Shown here one piece after another: positions 24,182 to 37,125 of a stretch of 64,000 nt of DNA (the stretch's first letter is position 1; each line of letters starts with the position of its first letter). A program made the position numbers and the translations under genes. The DNA is from Acestrorhynchus altus (Eukaryota; Chordata; Actinopteri; Characiformes; Acestrorhynchidae). The notes under the pieces are model-generated. The model saw only the letters and a list, made by a program, of their open reading frames with translations. It was not told the DNA's origin and did not search any database. The stretch spans positions 23,931,530 to 23,995,529 of the forward strand of contig CM067507.1 in NCBI GenBank assembly GCA_034509495.1. Reading direction: 5' to 3'.

Positions 24182-26295
24182 GCAACAAACTGCTAGTTAC
24201 AGAACTATAATTCTGTGGAAGGAAACGTTAACATTCAAACATATTCAGCTTTGGCCCATGTCTGCTTCATCACGGCTGTACTGTTACTTCATGATAAAAC
24301 TCACTTTCACGTTCTATTGCTTTAATATTTCATAACAAAAGAAACAATAATGAATGTGGATTTGTCGTATATCCTATTTGGTAAAAAATGTATGAGTGCA
24401 GTGGTAGCAGTGCTGATCTTCTCTATAAGATTCAAATACCAGGCATCTCAGGCACCTGTTACCATTGAAAAAAAAAAGATTTAAGGATATAAACCATTCA
24501 AATATTCCCAAGCTCTACTGGAAGAGAATTTATCCCCGTCAGGTTACTCTACTAGATTTGCAATATAGGAACTGGCAGCAACACTTGCTCTTACACATTC
24601 AGTACAAACCCTGGTACTTTAAAGAACTGCCTTGCATGGCTGCATTACCTAATGTGTTTGAATTCCCTGCTTTTGTGGCCGCTTAGCTGTGTTTCCTTGA
24701 ACTCTGGTTCACTTATCCAACCAGGCAATAAGGCAAGCAAGTGCGGTTACACAACATGGTTATAAGGAAAGAGCGGAATAAAAAAAACAACAAAAAAAAA
24801 AATGGACAAAAAAAGAACATCTTAGAACTTAAAAATCACAGAAATTGAGTCAGTATCAGATTTCACCAACAAGTGGGCTAATTCACCCTAGATTTGATAT
24901 TGTAATGTTACACAATCATGTTAATGATCATTCTATCCATTTCAAAACTACAGTATCCAAGTCATCATAGCGTATTGTCTTTCTCTTGCAAATGACCAGC
25001 AGTATCACTACTGTCTATTGAGTTCTGCTACTCCACTTCACGTTCTAGAGAATGGAGTCTTCGTTAGGAGCAGGAAACGCATCCTTAGCAGCCACCCCAC
25101 AGGGCCATGGGTCAAAGACAGCAATTCAAGCCCACACACTATCGCTGACATTTTCATTTAATTAGCAGTTACCATGGAACTAAATAAAGCTCGCTATGAC
25201 AATGACGAGAACAGATACACTGATTATCTCAGAGCTGCACCATGGACTAAGGCACCCTTATTCCAATCATTATTCCACGGGAGAAAACAAGGCACCAGAT
25301 GATCAAACAGAGTCTACATATAGCGGTTCAAAAAAGCCCGAGCTTTACATAAAAAGCTGCCATCGCCGATAACAGTCATGCCATGTGTGCAAAATCCAGT
25401 GGCAGAGAACAAATCTCTGTGGCAATCTATTTACCACAAACTGAACCATCTCTGCCGAGATGCTTTAAAGCAAAAGCACCCCTCCCTCTGCAACCCTTCT
25501 CCTTTTTAGTCCTTCCTTCTGAACATGAAATGAAGATCATCTGACATTACATCCTCTGTTTTAGACATGAAAGATCCCCCTGTTTGCTGCAGCTTCTTAA
25601 ACCCAGCATCTTAACAAAGTAATCTGTGTTGACTTTGACGTCTGGAGCGAGTCGAGGCGTTGTCGTCAGGGCCCACGTTTCAGCGGGGATTCTAACAGGG
25701 AATCCGTCGTTTATCGTGGCAGAAGGGCTTGGCTGCTGGGATAAGGCAGGGGGAGAATTACGACTGTTATGGCAGAGGATGACAGACGCCATGCACCCGA
25801 GCTTCTACCGCAGCCATAACAAAGGGCTGAGAAGCCCCATTAATAAAGCACTGGTAGAACACGCTGTCTTCTCCATCATGGCTTATGTTAGCTAAACGGA
25901 GAAGGGAGAAATTACTTTTCTGCCACCACTGAGCTAGAGAAGGGGCCAGCTGTAAAAAGCCTACTGAGCTTTTACTGGAACTGCAAAAAAAAAAAAAAAA
26001 AGGAAAGAAAAACAAAGAAATGCACACCATCAAATGTTATATGGGTCAGGTTTGGGGCAACAGAACAACAGAAACTCCTTTCTTGTCCATTTACTTTATA
26101 CACTGAACCAGCTCTGACTCCTAACATGGATGGGTCCAGAGAGACTGACAGTGAAATGAAATGCACAAATTCATAAACGTCTTATGAAAGAGTGCATGAT
26201 TTGATATGCACAATGAGGAAAATAATAAATGCCAACTGTGTGTGCGTGTTGGTTAAGCACTTTGTTGTCCTCAACTTTTTATTGACGGGATGTAC

Positions 26296-26457
26296 CTCAG
26301 TGGCAAACTGCTGCAGCCCCCCGATGTTGATGGGTCCTTCCTCAGAGGCATAGAGGTTACAGCCGCCTACGCACAGGTCTGAGGTGGGACATACCATCCC
26401 ACACGTCAGACCCAGCGGATTGTCTGATAGGATTGCCCTTGCTGCCCCATAGTAGTT
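26296..26457 (-). CDS. dpyd: dpyd exon 5, second Fe-S motif (codons 108-161)
   Basis: This 162-nt exon encodes 54 residues, beginning NYYGAARAILSDNPLGLTCG and ending GPINIGGLQQFATE. It contains CGMVCPTSDLCVGGC, giving Cys130, Cys136 and Cys140 by human numbering, plus the glutamine matching Gln156. In the known structure Cys91, Cys130, Cys136 and the unusual ligand Gln156 bind the second N-terminal [4Fe-4S] cluster, and Cys140 completes the first. All are present, so the cluster-binding site looks intact. The acceptor is ttttag|AAC and the donor ACTGAG|gtacat. It is separated from exon 4 by the second-shortest complete intron in the window, about 1.2 kb. Confidence 0.98.
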
Positions 26458-27623
26458 CTAAAAGAGAACAAGAAAACTAAAAGTTACAAATGCAAACTAA
26501 GACATGAAATCAGGGCTAACTTATACTATAAAGAAAGTTCCTTTTCATTCCACTTCATGTTGAAAGGCAGAGGGTGTACGAAACGACAGCCATTGATAAT
26601 GAATGTATTCGGTGACCGTCAAACTCCTGTGAAAAGAATGTGGAATTCACGGAGCAACAGCACTGTCCCTTAGACAGCCTTGACTCAAAACTAAAGGAAA
26701 CGGAATCTCAAAATTCACAAAATGTGCTGAATGACAACAGCAACAGCCTTGACAGAACAGTAGCGGAGTGGGGGGAGGAAAGTTGCAGGCAGCACTTAGC
26801 AAGAGTATTTTGGAACGGTCTTTTCATGTTGATTATATAAGTTGGTCTTCAGCTTCAATGCCTGACTGATGGCTAAATGTGCATTATGAAGCCAATGGGA
26901 GATCTGGAACATTAGAGCTTTGAAAGGCCATGCGGATCAAGTAGTCCTTTAAAAATCAAGCAAGCCGTTGTAAAAGACAAATCCTTCTATTCAAAGCATC
27001 TGCATAGGGGAAAAATACTTCTATAAAAAGTTTAGATTCATGTTAAACACATGCCTTTCACATTGTGCATTTTCCGAATCCCAGATGTCCCTGTTTGCGT
27101 GAAGGAATGTCCCTCTACATGTTTCACACATCAATACAAGGTCTGGCAAAGGGAAAGTGAGATAGTATCTCTCTTGATGATTGCATTTTAATGATGTGAT
27201 CATCAAGATTAGTGTAAGCAGTATACTTCTAAATTTTACAAGCTTGTATTCTTATTCTTTAAAAAAATGGAAATGCATCACCTCAAAATTCTTTATGTGA
27301 TTCAACATGGAAGCTTTATGGCCAAGGAATCTAAAGAGCAGGTCATATAACGTACTGTGCTCTAGTGAATTCTTGTGCAGCAAGCAGTGGGCTTAAATAA
27401 CATGTCTAGTTGCAAAGAAGAAAACATTTTTTAAAGCTTTTTAAATCATTGCTTAATGAAATTGGAATAACTGCATATTATTAACAGCCAGGATTAATAC
27501 AAACCGACTTAAATGTAATGACATTGAAACTGTAACTTCATATTTTAAAGTCAGTTTCTGTGTAAGCCATTCAGAGTCCGGACACTTGAATGGCAGGAAA
27601 TCAGACATGGAAAACTGCATTAC
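26458..27623 (-). other. dpyd: dpyd intron 4
   Basis: A short intron of 1166 bp with no recognisable repeat or gene. It is moderately AT-rich and appears to be unique sequence. Confidence 0.9.
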
Positions 27624-27711
27624 CTTGTTAGCAATGCTGGTGATGAAGGCCTTTATGTCAAGGTTCGTGGGACAGCTCTTCTGACAAGGTGCATCAGCAC
27701 ACTTTAGACAT
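27624..27711 (-). CDS. dpyd: dpyd exon 4, first Fe-S cysteine cluster (codons 78-107)
   Basis: This 88-nt exon completes Arg78 and reads CLKCADAPCQKSCPTNLDIK then AFITSIANK. The four cysteines fall at human positions 79, 82, 87 and 91. From the known enzyme structure, Cys79, Cys82 and Cys87 hold one N-terminal [4Fe-4S] cluster together with Cys140, while Cys91 belongs to the second. These clusters pass electrons from the NADPH/FAD half to the FMN/pyrimidine half across the homodimer. The acceptor is ctgacag|A and the donor AACAAG|gtaatg. Only human Ser99 to Ala differs across the codons read. The open frame continues past the donor for many codons, but that part is intron. Confidence 0.98.
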
Positions 27712-27864
27712 CTGTCAGGAGAAGAAAGAAACAAAGCATATAGAATGTGTGTATTCTGTGTTCTGCACATTTGAATAACTCTATTTAGTATTAAAAGCCT
27801 CTACGTAGAGCACGGAGAGTGTGCTACGTCAGCATCATGAGGAGAGACTAGCAAGCTTGCAGAA

Positions 27865-27962
27865 CGAAAGAAAGAATGAAAGAATGAAAGAAAAGGAAAG
27901 GAAAGGAAAGGAAAGGAAAGAAAAGAAAAGAAAAGAAAAGAAAAGTAAAGAAAAAATAAAAG
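27865..27962. repeat. (GAAAG)n-type purine repeat
   Basis: GAAA, GAAAGGAAAG and AAAAG units form a nearly pure purine tract close upstream of exon 4. Confidence 0.9.
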
Positions 27963-28330
27963 AAAAAGCCATGCTGACATGCTGAACGCCCAGCTCTATC
28001 TCCTGGGGAATCATACTACAGTGAATACACTGAGGTTCAAAGTCGCCATATTGGTGACAATGACAAACTAGTTTTGAATGATAAATAGGATAATTTGGAG
28101 GAGGATAATTAAATATTCATGCCCAATCAGAATGGATGTTTTGCCCGTGGTCGTGAGTGTGTGTGACAGGAGGGGTGCGGCAGGGAAGGCCCCCTCTCCT
28201 GCTGTTGGCACACACTCATTAGTTTACATGTTAAAAACACACACACAGCTGTTTGAAACCCGGCACACTAATGATTTCAGATGATGGGGCACTGATTTGG
28301 AACAGTGCTTTCTCCTTTAGGGTGAGCAAG

Positions 28331-28388
28331 AAGAAGGGAGAGAGGGAGAGAGGGAGAGAGGGAGAGAGGGAGAGGGAGAGAGAGAGAA
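28331..28388. repeat. (GGGAGA)n purine repeat
   Basis: About six GGGAGAGA-type units ending in a GA run. Confidence 0.9.
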
Positions 28389-28556
28389 AGCTCTAATTTA
28401 TCATTTATTGTAAATATGAACTTTATCAGGTATCAATTATGCTCAAAAATAACTTTGTATAAAATCTGGAATAAAATGTACACTTATTGCACTGAAATAT
28501 AAGAAGTTTCTTGCTGACACAGATGTGCAAATGCACACACACCCTGTCTAGTATAT

Positions 28557-28662
28557 AGAGTCCTATTCTATATAGCCCATAGAATAGGACTCTTTGGAAC
28601 AGAAAAACATGAACTTATTGGCCTTCTAGGTGTGGGCTAGGGGCAGTAGTACTGCTGTGTTT
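28557..28662 (+). repeat. Family A fragment with a perfect hairpin
   Basis: The sequence aataggactctttggaacag is the internal part of family A (copy 2: aataggactctctgaagcag). In front of it a perfect 15-bp stem is formed by agagtcctattctat and atagaataggactct around a 7-base loop, so the fragment has a small inverted duplication at its breakpoint. Confidence 0.5.
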
Positions 28663-28850
28663 GAGCCACTCGTACCAGCATAACACACCCTTCCTGTGCT
28701 TCTGTCTCCGACTTTACATCTACATCTTGTGGACCAACTAGGGAGGGGTTTATAACTGTATAATGGACAGTGACAGAAGAAAGAAGGTGCTCATAATGTA
28801 ATAGCTAATCAGTGTATATTCCCTCATGCAAATAAAGTCTTAAACAGAGT

Positions 28851-28854
28851 GAGA

Positions 28855-28920
<66 letters not shown>

Positions 28921-28976
28921 CAGAGAGAGACAGAGAGAGAGAGAGACAGAGAGACAGAGACAGAGAGAGAGAGAGA
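28851..28976. repeat. (GA)n/(GACAGA)n microsatellite
   Basis: A 50-bp GA tract followed by GAGACA-type units. The frames on both strands across it are repeat translations. Confidence 0.95.
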
Positions 28977-29567
28977 TGGAAGCACACGCAAAGAAAGAAG
29001 AGGAGCAGGACCTACTCCTCCACCTTGTGCTCCCTCCTGCATCCTCAGAGATACCCCCCATCACATACACACTCTCGTACTTCCCTACAGAGTAACACAA
29101 AGGCACACACTCCAGCTGGACGCCTATAATAATCCCATCTCACGATGCTGCGAGCCCAGTGCAGACTAAAGTGCACAAGGCCGCCATTAATACCACTTAT
29201 CACAGTGACAGCGGGGTAATTACCACAGTGCTGTGGCCAGGTAGAGCGGACTGGGGACAGGAACAGGCACGCGGGACCACGCAGCAGCACCGCTATGTTT
29301 TATTAAACCTGGGTGGTTGATCATCAAGTGACATTAGTGTTGACCCATTTTCCTTATTTGACAATAAATTATCCTTGGCCCCTGGCATAATGGATATTGA
29401 AGCAGTGTTTGCCCGGGAGAAAGCTGGGGCTGCATGGAGGAGCACACGCTGCTAAAGTAAGAGCGGCTCTCTAAGGACGCTGGCCAGCACTGGCCCTCTT
29501 ATCTCCTCTGGCATGATTAATACTGAGAGTGCACAGTGAACAGAGCTTCAGGAAGACATAGCCACAT

Positions 29568-29582
29568 CTCTCTCTCTGTCTC

Positions 29583-29646
<64 letters not shown>
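29568..29646. repeat. (TC)n microsatellite
   Basis: A TC tract with two TCTG interruptions near its start. Confidence 0.95.
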
Positions 29647-29651
<5 letters not shown>

Positions 29652-30854
29652 AAAATACAACATACTCTGCCAACATTCAGTTATAAAACCCTGCCTCATG
29701 TCCAACAAATGCATTATTCAAAAATCACTGGAACTGGACTATTGGCGCACTATATGGAGCACTATACTGACGACCTTAAAAAATGATTTTTTTGTGCGGT
29801 TTAGACATACAGCCTACAAAGCAGCCATTCCCAGGCAGGTCAAAGTGTACAAAAACATTCATAAAGATGAGATCTTGGAGATCGAAATGAAAATCTGCAC
29901 GAGGGCACCTTCAGTTGATTCGGGGGCTTTTTGTCTGTCCTTAAAAAAGAAAAAAAAGAAAAAAAGAAAAAAAAAAGAAAACGCTTGAGGGGGGAAAAAG
30001 AGGAGTCAAAGTAAAATAACCTATTCGCTTCACTGTCACACCCAGCTCTGCACAATGGCCATGGACAAGAATCCCACTGGCTCTCTTTTTTCTTCTCTCA
30101 AGGTAACATTAAAGACACTGGCTACAGACACATTTTGGGCCCTCATCTATCTCCTGTGGCCAGCAGCCCAAGTGCTTAGCAAATGTCAACAGAAAATAAT
30201 GCACACACAGAGGCAATCTTATTTGTTCAAGAATTGCTCTAGGTCACAGCAATTCAAGCGGGCATGGCAAGCCATGGTCCAGAAAAAAAAAGTGGCTCAG
30301 AGTGCATTAGGTAGAGCACCACCGCTTTGTGCTCTATAATGCAATCACATCACTGACTGTACACACGTTTTTTCAATGCACCCAAACAATCATATAATAA
30401 GCATTGCTGAAACTGAAGGAGCTGTTGATTAGCAGACCATTGCAAGCTGATTTTTCCACTTCCCCGTCTTTTCCTTTCTCTTCCTCATCTTTTGCTTGAC
30501 TAATAATCAAAGGCTTTCAATGCTTTGTGTGATGAGAGCATTACATGGCATTACAGGCCCCCGTACACGCAGGTAGCTAATCTTGTTATTCATTGTTTCT
30601 ATTATTACTAAGTCAAACGAGCTCATAATAGAAAGTGGGATTCAATTCAAGAAAAAATTAGTGTCCAGCCTAAGAAACTTCCAAAATATTAATGATTGCG
30701 TACTTTTATGAACCGGTTGTCTCCACAAATAGTCAGTACTATTCAGTCTCCCTTTGAGAAACGAAATCATTTTATTCATACCCTTCGGAAAATGGGAACA
30801 TCTTTTAGTCAAGACCGTTTTTAAAGAGGCTGTCAGAGAAGGATGGGCTTTATA

Positions 30855-30862
30855 TTTATATA

Positions 30863-30953
<91 letters not shown>
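30855..30953. repeat. (AT)n followed by poly-T
   Basis: About 63 bases of TA dinucleotides run directly into about 34 T residues; this may be the decayed poly-A end of an inserted element on the minus strand. Confidence 0.9.
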
Positions 30954-30954
<1 letters not shown>

Positions 30955-31614
30955 GGTGTAGAATCTTGGATAGCATGCAGTTCAGTTTGGGTGATGTGGC
31001 TAATATCTGCATTTTACTTACAAATTCATATAAAATTTATAAAGTGCATGTGAACATAATCATAGCTTGTGTAAAACTCAAATGCATAAAGATTTACAAT
31101 AATTCTAAATACTTTGAACTAAGATTTTGCTGATATCTATTTTATAAACCCATCAGTAACAAAAATCTTAAATCCATTTTAAAAAGTGCTTAGTCTAAGC
31201 ACTTATTGCTAAAGAGAAACAGAAAAAAAACAAAATCACAATTTTCCAACTATACACCTGAATCAAACATCTACCCTTTATATATTCCCTGACTCTTCAA
31301 ATCTGATACTAACACTCAGCAGTCCTGTTCTACTCTAAGCAACTGTCTAAAGATCTGAAAATGAAATTAGTCAATGACAATGCAGGGGAAGACTACAAGA
31401 AGATAATCGAGCGTTTTCAGCTTACAATAGTGTGAACTGCTATTATTAGTTCTGGGCAGTGGTGAAGATGATGAGATCTGGAAAACCAAGAACACCTTTG
31501 TGAATAGACTCTAAACAAGGTGTATAAGCAAGACAGCCCAAGAATGTCTCGGGGGCCATGAACATCGTCAAGGCCACTTGCAAATTGATAAGTTGTTTTC
31601 TTTTGTGTTATGAT

Positions 31615-31720
31615 GGGCTGGCACTTTGTCCAGAGGGTATTCCTGACATGCACCCTATGATTCCAGGTAGGTTCTGGACTCACCATGACCCTGACCAGAA
31701 AGAAGTGGATAAAAGATACA
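31615..31720 (+). mobile_element. L2-like LINE 3-prime tail fragment
   Basis: Degraded gatgggctggcactttgtcc, gggtattcctgacatgcacc and accctgaccagaaagaagtg resemble the 3-prime tail I know from fish L2-type LINEs and their SINEs. Only the tail is present. Confidence 0.45.
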
Positions 31721-32339
31721 CGACTGAATAAATGTTATGAAAGACTAAATGTGCTACCATCTGCATCCTATGTTCACCGGCTTTTGCTGAGTTTTACTGT
31801 TTACTTAACATGTAAAAAGACTAAATGTTTCAATTGGCCAACTGTGTGCAGAACTTTGCATTACACATATTTATTTCAATGTGTAATAGACAACATACAC
31901 ACACATACACATCCTAAAGGCATTTATTATTCAAATGCATTTATTATTATTATGTTTCCTTTAAATAATTAAACCAAGATTGCTTTCCACACATTATTCA
32001 CTGCTGTCCACAGACCTCCTAGAGTGGCTGGACTTTTTTTCTCTTCACAGCTTTCCTCTCACAAGCTCTCAATGCTATTAAAATCTGATGACTGTGTTCT
32101 TCATGATACCAGCTGAAACTCCCCACTCCGACATGACTTCATCAGTCGATGAGCTGGGTAGTAAATATACTTTGAAATTGCAATCACACATACAATCACA
32201 CATGAAATGCATTGTTGATGTTGCAATTTCAAACGTTGATTATATGATGAGTATTTATTTATCTGCTGAGAAAAACATACTTGAAGAACCTCCAAAGGTA
32301 CCTCAAGGATCTTGTACTTTCTAAAGTGTAGATGTATAT

Positions 32340-32735
32340 TTATAGAGAAGTACTGCCAATTAAATAGGATCTGGAGCAGATAAATATGAACCTACTGACA
32401 CCGTGCCTAATGCCAGGCATGGACTAGAAGGATATAAAGACCCCAAAGCATTTGGGTGTGGAGCAGTAGGATGTGTGTTCTCTGGAATGATGGTGCTCTC
32501 TCCAATACTTATAAAAATGAGTGGGGGAGTTGGAGATGAGGTGGAGTGTTGACCATCCAACATTCTGACCTCACTATGCTCTGCTTAATGCAATCAAATC
32601 CTCACAGCAATGCTTCAAAATCTAGAAGCTGCCCTGGATAGTAGAGATAGTTACTCCAACAAAAGCAGGATCAACCCTTTTTGAAACAATGCAGGAGCAG
32701 GGTTTCTAATACTTCTGTCCATACAGTGTATGGAT
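32340..32735 (+). repeat. Dispersed family A, copy 3
   Basis: Shares gccaggcatggactagaagg, agaatgatggtgctctctcc and tagagatagttactccaaca with copies 1 and 2. It ends with tacttctgtccatacagtgt, likely the element terminus. Confidence 0.65.
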
Positions 32736-33227
32736 TCGATGGGAATACAATGGGAATTTTTATCCTAGCAACCAGAAATGGTTCTGTTTTGCACTTTCGG
32801 TGGAAAATTGAAACAATAAAGAAAAGTGAAGACCGTTTCCTTGGTCCTGACAAGGTAAGGTAGGTCATCCTGTTTATCTTACAGTCAGGACAATTTGGTG
32901 CAGAGAATGCACAAAAACAAACACATACACACACACACACAGAGCTGAGTGGCGGCGGTGCTGCTGGGAGCCGCAGCTGTGGGCACATGTGTAATGATGT
33001 GAGTGGGACTCGGGGGGGGGGAGGCAGGCGGAGACGGAGGCAGGCAAGGTGAGATTACAACGTGCTCTCAGGGTTAGCACAGCACCCGTCACAGCTGTCA
33101 AAGCCACCCTGACCCCCACTGCCCACCAGCACAGGAGAGAGCCAACAGCTGCACATGCTGCTGACTATCTGCCACACACACCACCCAGAGAGGAAGAGAG
33201 AGGGAGACTTGGGCATGGGTGTGCGTG

Positions 33228-33230
<3 letters not shown>

Positions 33231-33303
<73 letters not shown>
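33231..33303. repeat. (GT)n microsatellite
   Basis: A pure GT tract of about 73 bases. Confidence 0.95.
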
Positions 33304-33304
<1 letters not shown>

Positions 33305-34332
33305 ATATCATGTATGCACGCATGTCCCTGCAAACACAATCAGAAACAATTGGTGTGCATGTTAAACTGCAACTCACCTGCAGCAGCAGCGATCTCCAAC
33401 ATCACAGCAGACTACAGGAGACCACAAACAGAAGTCCATATTACAGCTGAGAACCGTCTAGAAAATGCAGCCAAAGCTCTACAGGATAAAGATCTTAACA
33501 GCACCTTCAGTTCCATGAACCGCATCTCTTACCAAAACTACAAAGTTAAATGAAATCAAGTACTCGCTGCCATGGAAACACATGGAGCAGGTTTTGGAAT
33601 CTGTCAAACTCGACAGGTGAGGTTAAAAGAACATGCCCACCACACGAGTTCACCTGTCATCTTAATTGCTTCAACAGTCATGCTTTTAACCAATTAAAGT
33701 CAATTCTGAAGGAGTCCCGGCACCACCCTGAGAAAACATGCCTCTGTTCCAGAGCTCTTCGGAATGCCAACTACTTTGTGTTCATAAATACATACATCAT
33801 GAAGACAGCTTATGCCAATCAGTGTTTACATGTTTCTCCGAACATAAATCATCATGTTAAAACCCACTTAAATCCAAATAACGTCCAACAACCAAAGACC
33901 CTGATCTCAAAAGCAGCGATTAAACAAATGCCATGTTTTTTTCTTTGGTTTTATTTGCAAGTTAACCTTTTTTTTCCTCTCTTTTAAAAAAAAGCTTGTT
34001 TTGCTGTGTGCCCAGAAGTCTCTATCTTTAGCACAATTGTTAATAGAACATCGATTTGGGAGATGAGCTGCTTTCGTGTGGCCACTGAGCAGACAGTGGC
34101 AATGTCCTGTGCAGTCAGTGTAATCGTGTCTTAACTGCAGAGGACAGCAGAGAGCAGCATGTGAGCTAGCAGGCCTCATCAGGAGTAATCCCATGCAATC
34201 CAGCTATTAGCACCACTGCCCTAACCTGGGATCAGTGCTGGCTCTGAGCTAATGAGCAGAGGCAAACACCAGGACGTCTGCCATGACCTGACCATAGAGT
34301 GGCCAAAGCCAAGAGCCAGGTTGCACACGCAG

Positions 34333-34336
<4 letters not shown>

Positions 34337-34368
<32 letters not shown>
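34337..34368. repeat. (CA)n microsatellite
   Basis: About 16 AC units preceded by GCGCAC. Confidence 0.9.
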
Positions 34369-34371
<3 letters not shown>

Positions 34372-34746
34372 TTCAGCAATTAAGGAAATAAAACCTAATT
34401 AAATGTCATCTTATTTTCAAAGCTAAATTATTAAAAACTGGGAACGAGCTTAAAGGAAAATCTTTCAATTTGATTGATTTAAGATATATCGTAATTAAAG
34501 TAACATGCAAGTCACTCAGAGTGGTTTGGTGTTAGATGCTCCGTTTTCAATTCCAAGCAGCAGTGATAGGTAAAAGACATCCAAGTTTAATGCTTCTAAA
34601 ACCTCCCTCACAAATCATTCCTACACAAAAATATGAAGACAAAGATTTTGGCCAACAACTTTATTTTAAAAATATTACAAATATATATTTGTTATGTTTT
34701 TTTTGTTCATATCAGGTGCAGAGATCAGGTGTCTCTACTGCATCTA

Positions 34747-35085
34747 CTGTTCAGGGAAGGCTTTCAACTACAATTTCAAAGATTGCTGCGTGGATTGGGT
34801 TGCATACAGCAACTAAAGAGCATTAATGAGGCTAGGATTTTGAATGAACATCATACCACCTCACCCTCAGCTCCCCAAATCCTTCCAAAAGGATTGGATG
34901 CAGCTTCATCATTCCAGAGAATCCCACAGTTCCACTGCTCCACAGCTCAACAGGTTCATGTTTATCCGCTCCTGAGAGTCCTGTTCTATTGACAGCACTT
35001 CTATACAGGGACTAGACATTGGTACATCTGTCAGCAATATGTGCAATTTAAAGTAGCGGGATGCATTCATTGGAAGGCACACACA
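34747..35085 (-). repeat. Dispersed family A, copy 5 (reversed)
   Basis: Has gggaaggctttcaactacaa, ccactgctccacagctcaac and ggttcatgtttatccgctcc, matching copy 4 in the same orientation. The copy is more diverged at its left end. Confidence 0.65.
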
Positions 35086-35980
35086 AAATTACAGATTAAA
35101 TAATAGGTATCAGGAACCTTATCACCACAACCATTTAACATAAATTAGTTTAGGTAGGTTTCTCTGCAATTTTTAAACCAAAACACTCTGACAAACTAAT
35201 GAAACAAACGTTTTGGGGAAAATATACAAAAAAGGTGGAATTCCCCATTAAAAAGTCACAAAGGTTTAAGGATACCCCCCCACACACACACACCACCAAA
35301 CCCATCTTATAATACTATAGGAATATGCAATCTAATTCAAAGAGACCATTTCCAGATGAAAATGGCATTGAGCATGATAATGCTCATGACTATACTATTG
35401 GAAAAGCATTTCAAATACCAAACTACCTCCCGAGGGTAGAATCACGAACAGAGATGCAGAAAAAGGGAACAACCATAAATAATAGCCATCTAAGGGCCTT
35501 CAGGATGAATAAAACCACATATATCTAATATGTTTATTTCCTTTTAAGTTCTATAAAAAAAAGAATGAAAAACTGAAAAGAAACTATTTGACATTTTGAA
35601 GGCAAGGTTTCAGCCTTGATTTGCGTGTTGAGGTGGGAATAAATAAGTAACAGTGATCTCCGACAATGGTGCATTGACAAAGGTCACCTAAAGTGCTCCC
35701 AAGGTCCCGGCTTTTTGAAATCCAATTGAAATTCATATATCTATTGAATGAGGTGCAGGGAGACTTTAAGGGCAGTGTTTTCCCCTGGCGAGTTCATCGC
35801 TCACTGCGGTGCGGCACTGGGGTTAACGATGGCCGCCGTGCAGCCCACTGTACAATCAGAGCAAATCAAAGCTCAGACAGATGACTGCCACTACACGCAT
35901 GTGTGAGTCATAAGCTTTCATTTAGGGAGCGGGTGGCCATTCTTCAGCAGGAAGACAGAGCAACCACAGCCCCTCCAATG

Positions 35981-35983
<3 letters not shown>

Positions 35984-36016
<33 letters not shown>
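35984..36016. repeat. (GA)n microsatellite
   Basis: About 16 GA units. Confidence 0.9.
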
Positions 36017-36021
<5 letters not shown>

Positions 36022-37125
36022 CAGCAGTGCAGAGCCAGAGGCAGAAGGGCATGGTGTAGAATTAATTAGCCTCTATAGCTAAGAGGACAAGATACCACTG
36101 GTGACCTTTGTGACATCTGAGACCCTGGCCTGACAGAGTGAGGCTTCTGGCTGGAGCATAAATCCTGACACATTTTGCATTAAGTCCAATACCAATGACT
36201 GACAGACTGCCCACTGCAGTCAGGGAGTTGTGTTGTTTGACAGAAAAGTGCAGGAGTTCACTGCATTTAGTGAGGCAATGACAAATAATCTCAACCTCGT
36301 ACTGCTAAAAACAGAACCTGACCACCTCAGACACTGTAGGCCCATTTGTTCTATACTGTATATGATGCCATCCTAAGTACACCAAAATAAACAACACACA
36401 CACATTTTACCCATATATATACCCAACAGATAATCATGATGAACGGACACTTTGACTAAGAGGAGGTCCCCCAACTATTTTTTTCATTTACTAATGTTTT
36501 TTTTATTATTATTATTATTTATTTTAATTTTAAATCATATACAAAGATTTTATAAAGAACATGACTGTCCAAATTAGTGAGGACATATTTGGATAAGGTC
36601 ATGTGAGCCATTTACATCGCTCATTAATCCCTAATTTTCTTCATTTTTATGTGCATCCGCATGTGTATGTACAGAAGAATGTGTGCTTTATTTATTTTCA
36701 TTCCTTGTCGCTCATTCAACTCTCATGTATTTGTTATTTAATAGCCAGGTACGCATTTAAATGATTGCACAAAAGTGCAATAAAAACATTTTAGCAGAAA
36801 AAATTAATTACAAAATAAGGCACGTTCCCATTCACTGGAGTTATGCGCAGAAACTTTAAATGACATCAGCTACTGTGATTAGGTGCAGCATTGAAACAAG
36901 TGAAATGGACAGATTTAACTTGGTCTTTGCTTTTAGTAGCATCATGTTTACAGTCATTTGCGTTTCCAGTTTGCAGTTGCCCCCTCAATAAAGTCCACCA
37001 TGCATATGGGAGCGCAAATGCACCAACCAATTCTAGGAGCTTTGGGTTCAGAATGTCGAAAGCAATGTCAAAAGCCGGGCGTCACGTAATTTCTCGGCCC
37101 AATACATCACAGTTTCTTTAAAGCT

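Larger units (their letters stand above)
15716..26295 (-). other. dpyd: dpyd intron 5
   Basis: A 10.6-kb intron rich in mobile-element relics: SINE tails at 15838 and 19080, non-autonomous elements at 16024 and 16518, an LTR-like stretch at 18240-19007, a near-complete Tc1/mariner relic at 19679-20986, an inverted-repeat element at 21113-21376 and a repeat copy at 23912-24181. From about 21400 to 23900 and 24190 to 26290 I see only AT-rich unique sequence with short poly-A and poly-T runs. Confidence 0.85.

Noticed and set aside
28805..29129. Overlapping frames rich in Ser-Leu or Arg-Glu
   Set aside because: They are simple-repeat translations of the GA/CT tract.
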